From NCBI GenBank assembly GCA_964036155.1, contig OZ038422.1, positions 15,027,201 through 15,091,200 of the forward strand: DNA of 64,000 nucleotides, given 5' to 3'. Of the stretch, positions 48,901-62,234 are shown in pieces. The notes under the pieces were generated by a model, which saw only the letters and a list, made by a program, of their open reading frames with translations, did not search any database and had not been told where the DNA came from. The position numbers and the translations under genes were made by a program. The number at the start of each line of letters is the position of its first letter. The first letter of the stretch is position 1. Origin of the DNA: Diploscapter coronatus. Taxonomy: Eukaryota > Nematoda > Chromadorea > Rhabditida > Rhabditidae.

Positions 48901-50259
48901 CGGAGATTTTTTTTCAATTTTACTAAGTTATGGGTGATTCTTCAGTTAATGCAGTGAAATTCAAGTTCTAATCTGATTTTAAAAAATCTCTATTTTCAGT
49001 TGGCGTCAACGACGAACCGATCTTCTCTTACATTCCCGTTGAGCAAGCTGCAGGTAGTTATTTTAATTTCCGTAATTAGATCATAAATTATTGCTAATTA
49101 TTTCAGCTAATTATCCGCGCCCGGTCATTGTTCTGGGAGCGTTGAAAGACCGAGTGAATGACGATTTGGTATCGCGACAACCTGATAGATTTAGCAGTTG
49201 CGTACCTCGTAAGTCATTCGTAATTGTGGATCATTAAATTTCATATTTTTCAAAGATTATTAAATCACCAATATTTAAAAATTTTAGAATTAAACAAAAA
49301 AACAAACAAATTTGAAAATTCTAGACACCTCCCGCCCTCCACGTGAGAGCGAAGTCAACGGAAGGGATTATCATTTCGTGTCCAAAGCCCAGATGGAAGA
49401 TGACGTGAAGAGCAACAGGTTCATCGAGGCCGGACAATTCCAGAACAACCTCTATGGAACTAGCATACAGAGCGTCAAGGAGGTTGCTGCTCAGGTAAAA
49501 AATATTATAGTTTGGACAATTTATATCTGTTGATGAATATTTCGCTAGTGTCTTAAAAGAATGGTTTTAGGGACGACACTGTATCCTGGACGTAAGCGGC
49601 AATGCGATTCGTCGTCTGCAATCCATTGCCGGAATTCATCCAATTGCCATTTTCATCAAGCCATACAGCCATCAGCAAATTATGTAAGGAATTTTACCAA
49701 GGGGAAAACTATCCCAAAACAGAACATTTATGCTAGAAAACACAAATTAATCCACAAATAATCATGATTTGTTTCCTATCTCAACGCAAACATCTTCAAA
49801 TTCAGGCAATGGGATCCGAATATGACTGACGACGAGGCCATCACCCAGCTCAACCGCTGCCAACGAATCGAGCAAGGATTCGGCGATCTGTTTACGCGTA
49901 AGTTTCAAATAGCTACTTTATGCAACGTTAAATTTCCTCCCCAAGCTAAGAAAGAAGAACTTTAAACTTCTCTCGAATATGTTGAGAAATAAAGAAACGA
50001 ATAATGGAGACAGAAGAAAAGTCCCAATGATATCGTTATTTCTTCTTTCTTGCTTTTACATATCTCCGACATTCCCTTAAATTTCCGAAGGAAAATCTTA
50101 TCAGACCGTGCTTCAACAAAACTTTAACAAAGTTTATATTTTGCAGAAGTGATCAACAGCCCGCAGAGCTACGAGGAAATCATGGCTCGCGTTTATGGCG
50201 TCATCAACGGCGAAAACAAATCCCCGATTTGGGTGACCAACCCACAGAAATCCGTTTGA
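42959..50259 (+). CDS. dlg-1: Discs-large MAGUK scaffold
   Basis: Twenty-three exons, from 42959-42996, 43234-43430 and 43544-43675 to 50147-50259, giving about 1054 residues from the chosen ATG; an SL acceptor at 43233 with ATG at 43271 is an alternative start. Domain order: Ser-rich N-terminus, L27 (about 79-122, [16 protein letters not shown]), PDZ1 (about 265-358), PDZ2 (about 430-522), PDZ3 (about 578-665), each with a GLGF loop, SH3 (about 698-770), a basic hook, and guanylate-kinase domain (about 860-1054). The GUK P-loop is degenerate ([12 protein letters not shown]), as in all MAGUKs, so it binds rather than phosphorylates. In worms DLG-1 organises the apical junction with AJM-1 and is basal to the cadherin complex. 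Exon 48816-48869 is 54 nt, phase-symmetric and may be skipped. Introns up to 1.14 kb (46984-48127). Confidence 0.95.
43226..43233 (+). promoter_or_regulatory. Splice or SL acceptor before dlg-1 ATG at 43271
   Basis: CCGATTCAG after a long pyrimidine tract. It serves either as cis-acceptor for the exon ending at 42996 (phase 2 fits) or as a trans-splice site for a shorter protein starting at 43271. Confidence 0.45.
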
Positions 50260-52288
50260 ATTACGAAATTTAATTTAAATATTGACTTTTAACTGAATAT
50301 GGGCTACCGTATACTTAACCTTCATCATTTCATTTATATTTCGAGCATTTATCGCCAGAAAATTGTTCAGACTTCGTTCATCATATCACCTACGTACCAT
50401 TTACATTTTTGCTCGATTTTTCTTTGAACATGGCTATTTAGCAGATCTTATAGAATTGATCCGATCTATTGGGTTTGAAAGCTATAGTTTTTTTTCTATT
50501 TCAAACTCAATATATGGCTAAAAATATCTTCTTTATTTGAATACTCAAAATCGATACTCTCATTATTTTTGTCCTTGATTTTTGCGTCAATCAAAGTTGG
50601 CAGTTTCCTTATTTTATATAACCCTTTATTCACTGCCAATATTCGTGCTTTTATATCTTTGATAATTTATCACTTACCTACCTGGATTTTTCTGAATTAA
50701 TCCGCTAAAAATAATCTATTCAATATTTGATATGTAAAGGTTATTCAGGAAAATTTGAGATATCTTCTTGCAAAATCAAGCAATTCTCAAATTTTTCACG
50801 CAAAAGATGAGTTTTGCTAGTTTCGATAAGTTTTTCTTAATCTTCAAATGAATGATTTTTTCTAATGACAAAAATCACTGCATTGGTCCATAACAATTCA
50901 CTTGCTCTATGAGAGGATTTCGCTCCTTTTCATGCGACCCAAAAACCCCACTTCGACTTGTGATAATTTTACGCAGCTCCTAAATTTATTCTGCTACTCT
51001 TCACTGTCAGAATTATTTTGCTTGAATGATCCGAATATCATTCTGTAACTTGAGAGTTTTATCGCGATCATTCAACATCAATCTCTTTTTTCTCTGATGA
51101 TAACTATTATCTTAGTGCAACTTTAATCTAAGATTTATTGTAAATTTTCGAAAGCTTATGTTTATTTTTACGTCAATGTCGAAAATATATGAAATAAATT
51201 CTAATATTTTTAATGCTTAATTTGTATATCAATTATCATTCAGCTAAACAATTAAGTGCATAATGGTCTACTTAAATAATAAGTTGAAACTGTTCTCAAA
51301 TAGAATTGAGTAATCAAAACTGTTGATATGGTATTCGCAGAGTATGCGCTTTTTGCAAATGTTTGAAATAAAGACATCGAATCTCATTCAGGATGCAGTA
51401 GAGTTTACTCTTGTATGTTCTCGTCTTAGAGAACTTCGTTTTACCATTAACTCATATTGATTTTCATATGCAAATCAGAATTATTCGTTTTAAAGGTAAT
51501 AAAAAAGTCCCAATTTCTGTAAAAATCAATATTTCTACATAATTCTATAGCCGCAGAAACATCAAAATCGTAAAATAAATCACTACAATAATGAATAAAG
51601 GTTAACACATACGGGTGTACATCTATAATTCGACTTATCTAATTTAGAAATATTTAAGTGTATCACAGAAGTGAAATATTTTGGCTCAAATGCATAATTT
51701 TAAAACATCGATTGAAAATAGCCCAATGTAGGAGAACATGATTGTGTTCGATGTAAACAAACAAGTAAATCTGAAAATTATCGACTTGATAAAGTTAGAA
51801 TACCGCTAGAATAATCGAATGATAAAAGAAAAGCGAAGGAAATAAACTTTATGGACGAATAAAACGATGGAAAGAATAATGATTCATCAACAAACAATGT
51901 TCAGTTCGACTTGAAAATAGGAATTGCTTTAAATTTAATAGAGTTTCTGAAATTAAATTATAATAAAAAAGCAATAATAATAAACTTTCTGCATTAAAAT
52001 TAGAAACAAAATTTTGTTCATAATTACTATTTTCAGACACTTATGATCTTTGAGATTTTGGTGAATGGATAATCTCATGCATAAAAAGTTTATAATTGAA
52101 TGTTTTGACAAATTTATCCCCACTTGTGATTCAAATAATTGCTATTTACTTGCTTAGTGTGAGATTAAGAATCATTGTTGACGAAAATAAATTTTGCGGA
52201 GTAAAATAGTTTCATGATTTTTCAAATCTCGAAAATCATCAAGAAATTCTCTCTCATTCATCTAATTCAACATCGAATTCGATAGATT
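50260..52288. other. 3' flank of dlg-1 and spacer
   Basis: AT-rich. AATAAA signals occur at 51193-51198 and near 51365, which would give a 3' UTR of about 1 kb if used. No coding potential was recognised. Confidence 0.45.
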
Positions 52289-53612
52289 ATGTCACAAATG
52301 TCTGATTGCCGAAATGAAAACACCAAATTCTTCGTTCATCTCGGATATGTTATGGGCATTTACAATAATTTCGAATTCATCGCGTCCATTCTCATTCAAA
52401 TATTGTTCTACCTTGGTATTTGGAGGATACGCAAAACTGAAAAGAAGGTAAAATGTACCATTTTTTAAGTTACCCTAATTCAGAACCCATATTTCGTTTT
52501 GATGGTGATCATCAATACTTTCTCGTTTTTCTTCCCGATACTTTACGAACTCGGTATCGCTATATTCATTGAAGTGAATCACAACCCGAAATATCAGTTG
52601 GGAATTGAAACTATGGGACCAGCTATTTTGATGTGGAGTGGGAATATTTTTTTTTATTCAAAACTTTTTTTTCTACTTTAGCTCTATTATTTCTCGATCT
52701 TCAACTTTTGATCCAGAGGATATGCACATTTTTTGAAATTTTTCCATGGTTTCAGAGAGTTCATAATAAGTAGGAAAACTTACTTCATTCCTATTTTCGG
52801 ATATTTGAACAATTTAGCGCCTATCTCGTTGCAAATTTGCTCATATTCCTGTTGGTTTGTATAGTTTTTGGAGCTCGAGATATCATTTTGATGCCTAATG
52901 ATGATAAATTTGAGGGAACCGCTGGAAGAATGAATGTTTGTCTATTTCCTTAAAAATTGATAACGAAATATCTTTAGAGAATAAAATTATTGAATTTTCC
53001 AAGCTCCTCGGACTACATTCGACTCACGATCAATGCGATTTCTTTGAATATTTACATCGTTATTTTGCTACGTATTTGGGCAACTCGAGGGCATGCAAAG
53101 TTGTCGGAAATTCGGCTGATTTTACAAGCTGTGCCAATTTTGATTTTCCATTCGGTAATTAAAAACAAATGTATTTATTTGGCAGACAATTTTATGCCTA
53201 CAAATTATGAGTTAATATGCACGCAGTGTACAAAATATTTTCACCATTAAATTCCACACATCTTTCAGACACGCTCAATTATCATGACAATTGCCGAGCA
53301 TAATTTCGATTGGAACAGTCCATGCTTTTGGATAACGAAGGGGCAGCTTTTCATGTTCATCGGGCAATCGATGGATTGGTATGGCACATATTTGACGACG
53401 CTCAGTTTTCTTATTGCTAATCGTAAGAAAATGTCTTAATGAAAATTTTTATTGTAATTTCAGGAACTTTAAGGCAAGGCGCTTTCGGGGATCTTGGAAA
53501 ATTGCTCCATTTTAAGAAATTTTGGAGGAAATTGAAGGTTGACTTGAGCCAAAGGCGCAGCACAGTCAATGTCTCTCACATACATGTTCAGTTGTGGAGA
53601 CGTGTTTCGTGA
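52289..53612 (+). CDS. Multi-pass receptor of uncertain family, copy 1
   Basis: Six exons: 52289 to about 52447, about 52483 to 52605, 52818-52935, 52978-53154, 53269-53422 and 53464-53612. The donor of exon 2 is uncertain; ATGTGGAG near 52630 keeps the frame. Seven hydrophobic segments are visible. Distinct stretches shared with the next gene are NPYFVLMVIINTFSFFFPIL, KLSEIRLILQAVPILI before an RSIIM segment, and LSFLIANRTLR at the start of a basic cytoplasmic tail. The layout resembles nematode serpentine chemoreceptors, most likely a Srg-superfamily class (srv/sru/srx type), but no class signature was secure. Exons 4 and 5 have the same length as in the paralogue. Membrane receptor role is inferred. 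Confidence 0.65.
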
Positions 53613-54547
53613 TGCTACATTTATTTGAAGGACTCAAATATTGCCAAAGATCCTTTCCGTTATACACCTATCTATCCAATAACTTACGACAATTTATCTC
53701 TAACTCCTTGTTGTTTTAATAAACATGTAATTATTTTGAAAATTGTCTACATACATTTGTGGAGGCGTGTATCATGACGATACGTAACCATCACATTTCA
53801 GTCAAAATATGAATAACCACAACACCTAACTTATTACACTGCGCATTTAATGATATAACTTCGTCAGATGCTTTAATTTATTTTCGATTTGCCGACTCAT
53901 TTCATGAATAAGATAAACATTTAAAAACGGAAAGCACAAACTTAGAACATTTTTAGACATGCTGACAATGTTATTGCATGAATTCATTAAATTTTATGTT
54001 CTACAGTATGCGAAATGCTATGGTGTTGAATGATTATTTGAATTCGAGATTTTGAACCCAGCGATTATAAATTTCACCTGTTATGATCATTAAGAAAATA
54101 GGAACTCAGCGTATCCAAATTTTCTACCAAACAAAATTATACTCAAATGTTCAACCGATTTTACATCTACATGCTTCAACCTTGAGTTTAACACGATTTG
54201 ATTTGAATAGCTGGCAAATTTTCTTGCAAAAACTGTGCCAGGCCGTACGCTAATTAGTTGGCAGGTGATTTTGCTGGACAGACGATGATTTTTATTACTA
54301 TGGTTTCTACGATCGGAGTAAATGAAAAATAAACGACTTTTTATGGTGGAGTAAGAATTTGGCAATAAGTATTAAAAACACCGACAAATTGGAATTCATA
54401 AGAGCTGTGTCTGACAAAATATTCTCCAATATTCATTTCATAGATTAAACTTGCTAGTGAGTGCTATTGAATTTCTCTTCCGTTATTTTAATCAAATTCG
54501 CAAAATCATAAAGACAAATCGCTATAAAATTGCCTGTTACATTTAGC
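53613..54547. other. Spacer between paired receptors
   Basis: AT-rich. It includes the 3' end of copy 1 (AATAAAC near 53720) and a TTTAG directly before the ATG of copy 2, a possible SL acceptor. No other element was recognised. Confidence 0.45.
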
Positions 54548-56908
54548 ATGAACAATCGTACAAATATCCATCGTGGATCATGCAAGCACCCCACGAACAA
54601 TGATATTTGTGATTTCTTTACTATATTGGGTGTGCTATTCGCTATCAACGAGGTTTTTTCACTAATTAGTACGACTATTTTGCAAGTATTCTTTTATCGT
54701 GGAATCATAAAGATTAGAAAAACGGAGAGACAGGTAAGCAATATATTTTAACTAAATTTAAATATGGTTATTTAAAAAAATTATACTTGTATAAATTACA
54801 GTACCCCTACTTTATACTGATGGTCATCATCAATACCTTCACAATCACTTTTCCAATACTATATACCTATTTATTTCTCAACCTTCTCTCCGACCCGATT
54901 GTGAAAGCAATTCATCCACCTCAAGGATGGGCTGTTTACACGGTCGGCCATAGCGTGTCTATGTATTGTAAGTTTTTTTTTCTGGATCATTGATAAATAT
55001 ACCTAAAACTAAATTGAATATTCTCAGCAAAATGCAATACTGGTTATTAAAGAATGCAAACTATTGCAGCATTACATTTACTCTCAGGAGTCTGCGGAAA
55101 ATCTGGTCATTCGGAAATGTCGCAATCTCGCAACTTGACGAAATAGAGTGTAAGGTGAGAAGATGGTAGGGAAACGCTCTCACTTTCGGCTATTATTTCA
55201 TTAAGTTGCGACATTGCGACATTTCCGAATTTTCGAAAATCTCGCTTAAAATTTAGTTCTCATGTCGCTTGACATTCAACTTACACTTCAACGACTGAGT
55301 GCAATTTTTGGAATACTGCCCTGGCTACAAAAACCTCATAATAAGTATGGATATCATCAAGAAATAGAAAATATTTTCTTAAAAATTTAACGATTTTTAT
55401 TGATAACTCCAGTCCATTCAATGATTATTTTTTTATAATTATATCAGATTTTCATTTAATTTAGTTTTATGAAAAAAAAATCTATTTATAAAATTTTACA
55501 AAAGATATATTAACGCTTGATCCATTAGGTTCTACCTAATTCTAAATATCTGCCTATTCATAACGTACATCGTTTATTTTTGCATCATGGATTATAGGAA
55601 TTTTTCATGGGGCTCTTTCCAAAGACCTGGTAATCAATATGCAGTGATTGTAGAGGTATTTAATCTTATGAGTTTAATTAATAAGTAAAATAATTGTAAA
55701 ATATTCCAGGGATATAAGAAGATATTTTTTCCACAATTTCATGACTATCTTAGGGTAATAGTCAATATTATCATATTATTCGTCTACGGAGTATTGTTGA
55801 TGAAGATATGGCTTATTCGTGGAAAAGCCAGACTAGCTGAAGCTCGCTTAATTTTACAAGCAGTGCCAATTTTAATACTTCATACGGTAACGAAACATTT
55901 TTTTCTTATAAACTGCGATGCAAAACTATAAGAACACCTTCGATTCGATCATTTCAAGCAAATAGAAGGCACTTCGGGGATTCTAATGATTATAGTTTTT
56001 AGCATCGTGAATAGCGCTATCATATCAGTTTTTATCAAATTTTTTATCACTACTGATAGGGCGGGGGTCAGATAATCGCTTTTGAGGTGGTACAAAATTT
56101 AGGAGCAGTTGGCTCATAAAGATCAGTACACCGACCATACCTTAACATATCGGGTTCTAAATTTGTTTTATGCGCTGCCTGATATACCTACAATATATCC
56201 CTGAAGTTTCAGCTCGATTCGATATACTAAAAATTTTCTGTTAATTTTTTTCTGAAAAATGTTCTTAACTATCGAGATTCACCAAAAAGTGCACAAAATT
56301 GTTCAAGAGTTTTAGTAAAAAACGGGCAATTCTCAAAATTTCCGGAAAATCTGGGTTAATAAATAGTTATCCTTCCTCCATTTTAAGCCCTCTTCAGCAA
56401 AATATTGAAATTACAAGTCCATAGGATTTTATTAGAGGCTTTACGGTAATTAAATATTTAATATTGATTGTGTAGCATTGCATAATTTTAATGAGTATTA
56501 TTTAAAGAATTGTTTGGAAATTAAAGCTAAAATTTGAAATTATTATAAATTTGCAGACTCGCCCGATAATCATGCACGTTTCAGCTCCAGATATAGACTG
56601 GTACGATGAAGAGCGATTATTAAAAGATTACATCCCTTTACTCCAGCTAAGCCTGGATTTGGACATGTTCGTCCCATATTTAGTAACAATGAGTTTTCTC
56701 ATTGCAAATCGTTAGTCAAATTATTGAAACAAAAATGATGCTTTAATCAGGTACACTACGTAATGCCGCTTTTGCCGGGTGTGGAAGATTTCTGTTTTGG
56801 AAGAAATGGAATCCAGCGATCTTTTATAAGCGGGGAAACTCCATCAACGCCCTTAATGTCCCTCTACGAATACCTCCTAACCGAAATTTATTGATTAATG
56901 CTAGATAG
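54548..56908 (+). CDS. Multi-pass receptor of uncertain family, copy 2
   Basis: Six exons: 54548-54733, 54802 to about 54958, 55529-55655, 55710-55886, 56557-56710 and 56751-56908. The start ATG follows TTTAGC and gives a short extracellular N-terminus with the sequon NRT. Segments YPYFILMVIINTFTITFPIL, ARLAEARLILQAVPILILHT, RPIIM and MSFLIANRTLR match copy 1 in order and spacing, showing a tandem duplication, though identity elsewhere is low. The donor of exon 2 is uncertain: a phase-2 site is required by the next exon. Two introns are long for this window (about 570 and 670 nt); the first contains the inverted repeat 55109-55230. Chemoreceptor-like role inferred. Confidence 0.65.
55109..55230. 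repeat. Inverted repeat, MITE-like, in an intron
   Basis: ATTCGGAAATGTCGCAAT...CGCAACTT (55109-55145) is the reverse complement of 55194-55230 with three mismatches in 37 nt, and a 48-nt spacer. Located inside intron 2 of the receptor gene. The shape is that of a small fold-back transposable element. Confidence 0.7.
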
Positions 56909-59900
56909 ATTTTAAACTTTGCAATTCGACTTAATTTCGATTATTGTTTGAAAACTTCTTGTCAAATAATCTTTTATCGCAATTGTGAAATAAAATATTC
57001 AAAATTGAGCATCTTACTAGAATAAACAATAATTAGAAGGGTGATATTTTGCAAAGAAATTGATCTGACTCGAGATAAGATGCATAAAATAAAACTAATT
57101 TTAGGCTTAATGTTCCGCTTAACTAATTTTCAGCTCATTTAAAGCAGAATAATCTTTGAAGTTTTCTCGAATTCAATCTGAAATTTGATCATTTATTCAT
57201 GAAAAAGTGGTATGAAACTGTTATACAATTTTTCGCGGGAGATCTTGACATTTATTGGAAATTTTGTTAAATGCTATTGAATTTTTTAATTTTCATGTTA
57301 ACCTAGCTAAAGATTATTTTTATCGACATTTATGGTTTGTTCTATGAAACTCAGCTGGTTAATTCAAATTTTCTAAATACGTTTTTACTAACGCAATTTG
57401 AAAAGTTTAACGAGCACTTAGACTAAAACGAAAGAGCGCTAGAAACTAAATTGCTGCATAGTAAGGGTTTTTACCGCCTTTCAACTTGATTGATCATAAA
57501 TAATACTATTTCTTAACTCACTCATAAGATGTCCGGAATTTTCTCTCATTTGCTAGGCTAACCTCCCATTTTGCTATAGAAAATCTTATGATTCACTTTT
57601 GTTGCGACTGTATATAATTTTCTCACTCGATATTGCGAACAACGATTTGAGAAATTTTTCGCCCACACATTATTTGCTAATCATTTGCAAAATACATTGC
57701 TAATTTAATTTTCCATTACATAATTCCTTCCAAATTATGCTATGACGCAGTAGAAAACAACAAATTTCATAATAGCTATATTTTTACTTATGTGAGCAAT
57801 TTTTGATCAAATGATTACAAGAATATGAAATGTCTGGCCATAATTCACTAGAAAATCTAATTCCGATCACTCCACACTCACGTAAATCCACCCCATAATA
57901 ATCATGCGGCCCATTATTGAGATTGTTTACGGCTCTTTCAATATTATACATTTACATGGAAATCATCAAGGCATTTTTCCAGAATGTTGGAAGTCGTTCA
58001 TGACACTGGATTTCATAAGATCTTTCAAATTTGCAAAATTTAGTCAAATTGTGACTTGTACAAGGAACCAGCTTATGCAGAAATGGAGATTCATCCTGCG
58101 ATTTCCTGTCTCTTGATTTCTCTCAACTTACACCTTTCGAAATTTGAAAAATAACTTTCCTACTATTGGAATCAAAATGCAGAAAATCCATTCCCGTCAA
58201 AAACGGTGTAAGAGATTTTTTCTCCAGACAAAATATTCACACGTGTGTTTGCTTTTATTAAATTTATTTGGATGATTTGCACACTCTGCATCTGTAATAT
58301 AATTCTAGAAATATGTAATTTCTCGTAGTGAAATTTGATTTTCGCGTAATTAGATTACTCACTTCCTTAAAAAATCACCATTTCCTGAGTCTAAGTTACT
58401 AGTTATTCATTAACTGCTAAACACGATAATTTTCCAGTTGCTATGATATTTTAAAAGAGTCAAAAGTACTATCCTCTGTTCAAATGTTCATGCGCTCTTT
58501 TCGTAATATGACCACTTTGCATGGGCCATTTTTTAAATTGCTCACATTATATTAAATTGAGCCGTTACTTCCGGTATTGAGTTAATTTTGCGGAAACTAA
58601 TGCAGTTTCCTTGTTACTTCTAGAAACCATTATCCGATAATCTGAAGCTTGGCCCCAATTTCCTGTATATGATGACTATTGTGGATTCAAGTTTATTTGT
58701 GTGGGCATTTTGTACTTTATCATTTGAGAAACTACATGACAAAGTTGAGAGTCGAGAATTCCACTGATTCATAAAAGCTAAGTTCAATTCTTCATGAGAA
58801 ATTGTATGAAAAAATATTTTACTTTCATATTTCAAGTAAAAAAAGCCTTTTTATAAGCGTAATTGACCTCTGATTCATTTTAATTTTGTGAAAATCCGGA
58901 TCTCGACTCCAATAAACCACGTGCGAATGTGAATTTGTTGCCATTTTGTGCTATTGCCAAATGAATTGTTGACTAGCCATTTCAAATGCATTGAATTGTT
59001 TACGACTATTGCAGAAATGCCACTGGCTCTAGGCTTGTAATTGAGCTTCAAAAATTGAATTTATCCGAATATCATCTTGAAAATTTAACCTAGTTTATCA
59101 TGTTCTGGCTTTAATTCCATAGTAGTTTGAGACATGATCTGAAGATCTCATTTATGATTCTTCAAAACGTCGTCCATAAATTCGCACAAATCTATCAATT
59201 TTTAAAATCTTTTTCTCCCGGTGAATAAATAAATAACTCGTGTGCTTTTATTTGCTCATTCTCATTCGAATATTCTAAGGGCATTCTTCGAAATTGTAAA
59301 GGGCATTTCAGGGAAGTGTAATAATCTCAGAGATGGGGGAAAAGATATCCTTTCCTTATTTGAAATCACCTCCCGCACAGACTCTTTTTGTTTGTCCATG
59401 ATGCAATTTGGTAAACTCGATTCTGAGCCTTCGATTTTTTCGTCCACATACAACCTGACTTTTATAAGAATCTATTCTAAACTCGAACAGAATGCTGCTG
59501 ATTAAAAATTTTTTGAGCCTATTAGCTTCTTTGCCTCTTGAAAGTTAGTTAGATTTTCGAAATGTTAAATTTGAGAAAATCTCGAAATTCTTCTCCAAAT
59601 TCGATAAGTTTCCGAAATAAAAATATCAAACTACATACTTTGAATATTATGCCCCCTTGACTTATAGAATGTTCATTCAATCTTGGATTGAAATTCGTAT
59701 TTGATTCTTCAATTTAGCATAGGTCTCCTCGATATTTCAGCTACTTTGTACCCAAACCATTATATCACTTCCTCCGGATCTCACTTGATCCCCAGATTTT
59801 CTAATTTATTCTCTTGACCAAACACTTTGGATACAATTTGGTTGACAGCTCTAGAGGTTATATGCTTCTGCAAAGATCCTACTTTGAACCTTCATTTTGC

Positions 59901-60118
59901 CATATCAATGAGAACATTTCCCGATCTTTATTATTAGTCAAGTGAATGAATGAATAAGAATAACTCAAATATCCATTTAGCTTATTTTCTAGTGCAAAAT
60001 TATGGGCTGCTGGAAAATTAATATAATATTTTCTCGAGTATTCCGTTTTTGTTGTCCAACCTTACAAACTGACAGCTAGCATAAGCGTTTTTGCAGATTT
60101 CCAAAATTTCTTTATGAA
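56909..60118. other. Intergenic, nothing recognised
   Basis: About 3.2 kb of AT-rich DNA. Open frames at 57904-58116 and 59242-59505 lack splice context, family motifs or coding-like composition. The TTTTGCAG at 60088-60095 upstream of the next gene may be its SL acceptor. Confidence 0.45.
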
Positions 60119-61866
60119 ATGGAAGAATATGGATGTTTGGCATTTCAAGTGTGGCATTACACCACGAGTTCGTTAGGAATCATTTTCAATTCAATATTGA
60201 GTGAGTTTCGACTTAGATTATTAATTTTGTTGCTATTTTTAAAAAGCAAAGAAAACGAGACATTTTTCAAGAGATGGAAATTATGGCAAATCGAGGAGGT
60301 ATTACCAAAATTCGCATTTTCAGTTTATCTCTGCCTATTTCGTACTCCAAAAGCCATACGAGTGTACTCGATTTTGATGTTGAATTTCGCAATTAGTGAT
60401 TTAGGAGCTTGCATAGCGGATATTTTTGTAGGCCAAAGGTAAAATGTAATTTACAGCATGAATTTCTGAGCGATTTTTCAGAGTTATTCCATTTGATTCA
60501 AAAGTAGCTTTTATTTCGTACGGACCATGTAAATATATATCTGGGACTGCTTGTTATATCGGGTAAATCTTAAAAAGTATAAAATGTTCAAGTTTGAATT
60601 TCCAGGTACAGCGTTTTGGTTCACTTCTATGCACATACGTATTGGTCGTTGTTGCTGTCTTTCGTTTATCGATATTATATTTTATTCGAACCAGCTCCCA
60701 GACGAATCTATTTGATTATTCTGATTCTGGTCGTTTATACCCCTTCGTTCGTTCAATTAGTAAGTTTTTTCTTCGGAAAATGTGAAGGCAGGTGCATATG
60801 AAATTTTAAGCGATAAAGTTGGAAAAGATTCAAACATGATCAGTAACCTTTAGAAAAGGTTTCATTAAATGATCAGATTAAAGTGATCTTTGGCAACTTT
60901 CTTCTTTAGGTATCGTTTTCATTTTCTGAAGATGACCCCGGGCTCGTCAGACAAGCGGTTCATGAGAAATTCCCTTCATACGATCTCGAAAATAAGACGA
61001 TCACTGGGATCCTGAATATCACGAAAGACTTTTCGTCGTTGTTCCTGATATTGCATTGTGTAAGTTTTCAGTGTCACATTTTTAAAATGCGTTTCCCACA
61101 TAAAGGTTACATTTTTATAAAAGAAAAAAAACAATTTAGACAATTCCATGCACCCCAATATACATCTTTATTCTAATCATACGACGCAGGATCGTTGTCG
61201 AACTGCAGAAGATCTCGGGGAAGATGAGTCCATCCACAAGAAATATGCATAGGCAACTTTTGAAAGTAAATAATCGCCCATCTTCAGAAACTATTTAAAA
61301 TTTTAGGCACTAACGATCCAGGCATTTCTACCTCTATTTATCTTCTTAGGTGCTTGGAGTTATATTCTTGGTCAAGTTGGTGAGAATTTTTTCAGAGATA
61401 CGAACTATTTTGTAATATTTGCAGGAATCTGGGAGCATCCGTTTCTTCAACTCTTCACCACCACTAGCTGCTCATGTGTACAGCTACTTTCACCGCTAGC
61501 ATCAATTTACTTCGTTCGGCCGTATAAAAGCACAGTCACATTGTATTTTTATCGGTGTTGCGCGAAAGTCGAAGCCGGAATTGGATATGCTTCTAGGTGG
61601 GAAGTTGTGAAACTTCTAAAACTGAAGTCAAAATCCTTTGTGGTTTTGATGAAGAAGGCCATCTTTTCTTTCAGTCGTCTGATTTGGCTCTTATTTGGAT
61701 AAAATTCGGAACATACAAAAATCTTGGAAACTCATTCAATCGAATAATTTGCAGAGTCAAGACGATCGATATGCCAAGTACGAACGATCGGTCTCGATGG
61801 TACAAGGGAACGGAGCACAACAGCAGGGCTGCCAACCTGAACTCGATTCATAAAAGTCAAACCTGA
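60119..61866 (+). CDS. Srd-like 7TM chemoreceptor (third copy)
   Basis: Nine exons: 60119-60200, 60324-60438, 60482-60562, 60606-60759, 60910-61059, 61140-61265, 61307-61379, 61425-61596 and 61755-61866, giving 354 residues. The first seven exons have exactly the lengths of the two Srd-like genes at 6-10 kb. Motifs: LCLFRTPKAIRVYSILMLNF, SPSTRNMHRQLLKALTIQAF before TM6, LASIYFVRPYKSTVTLYF at the TM7 end, and a polar Ser/Asn-rich cytoplasmic tail of about 35 residues in its own exon. TM5 has CTPIYIFILII. The intron in the tail is at a different place from the first copy. It lies on the opposite strand and 50 kb away from its relatives, beyond dlg-1. Chemosensory role inferred from family. Confidence 0.85.
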
Positions 61867-62234
61867 AAATATCTTATTTGAATATCTTCAATTTAAATTG
61901 GTTTGAGTTTCATCATCATTGATTTTACATATCGAATTGTCAGCTCATTGCGCCACTATTTTACGAGATATCTTGATAGCATAGCCCATTCAACGAGTAC
62001 AAACGCATGAATAAATTCAGGTACAATGTAAGTTCAAAAGTGTCTTATCACATATGACAGATTTTGTTTATATTTTTGAATAGGAAGACGTAGATGATTC
62101 CAAACTCTTTATAGTCCTATTCCTCCAAATATTTTTTATAGAAAAGTGAGATCATTGAGCAAATTGACACATCATCACAGGGTGGATACTACACCTTCGT
62201 ATCTTTCATTTCGTCCTTACTAGTGAATTCAACG
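61867..62234. other. Convergent intergenic region
   Basis: Holds the 3' ends of the Srd-like gene (plus) and the transporter (minus). Nothing else was recognised. Confidence 0.45.

Noticed and set aside
56044..56270. Possible transposon fragment in the long receptor intron
   Set aside because: The composition is atypical, but no terminal repeats, coding relic or second copy could be seen.
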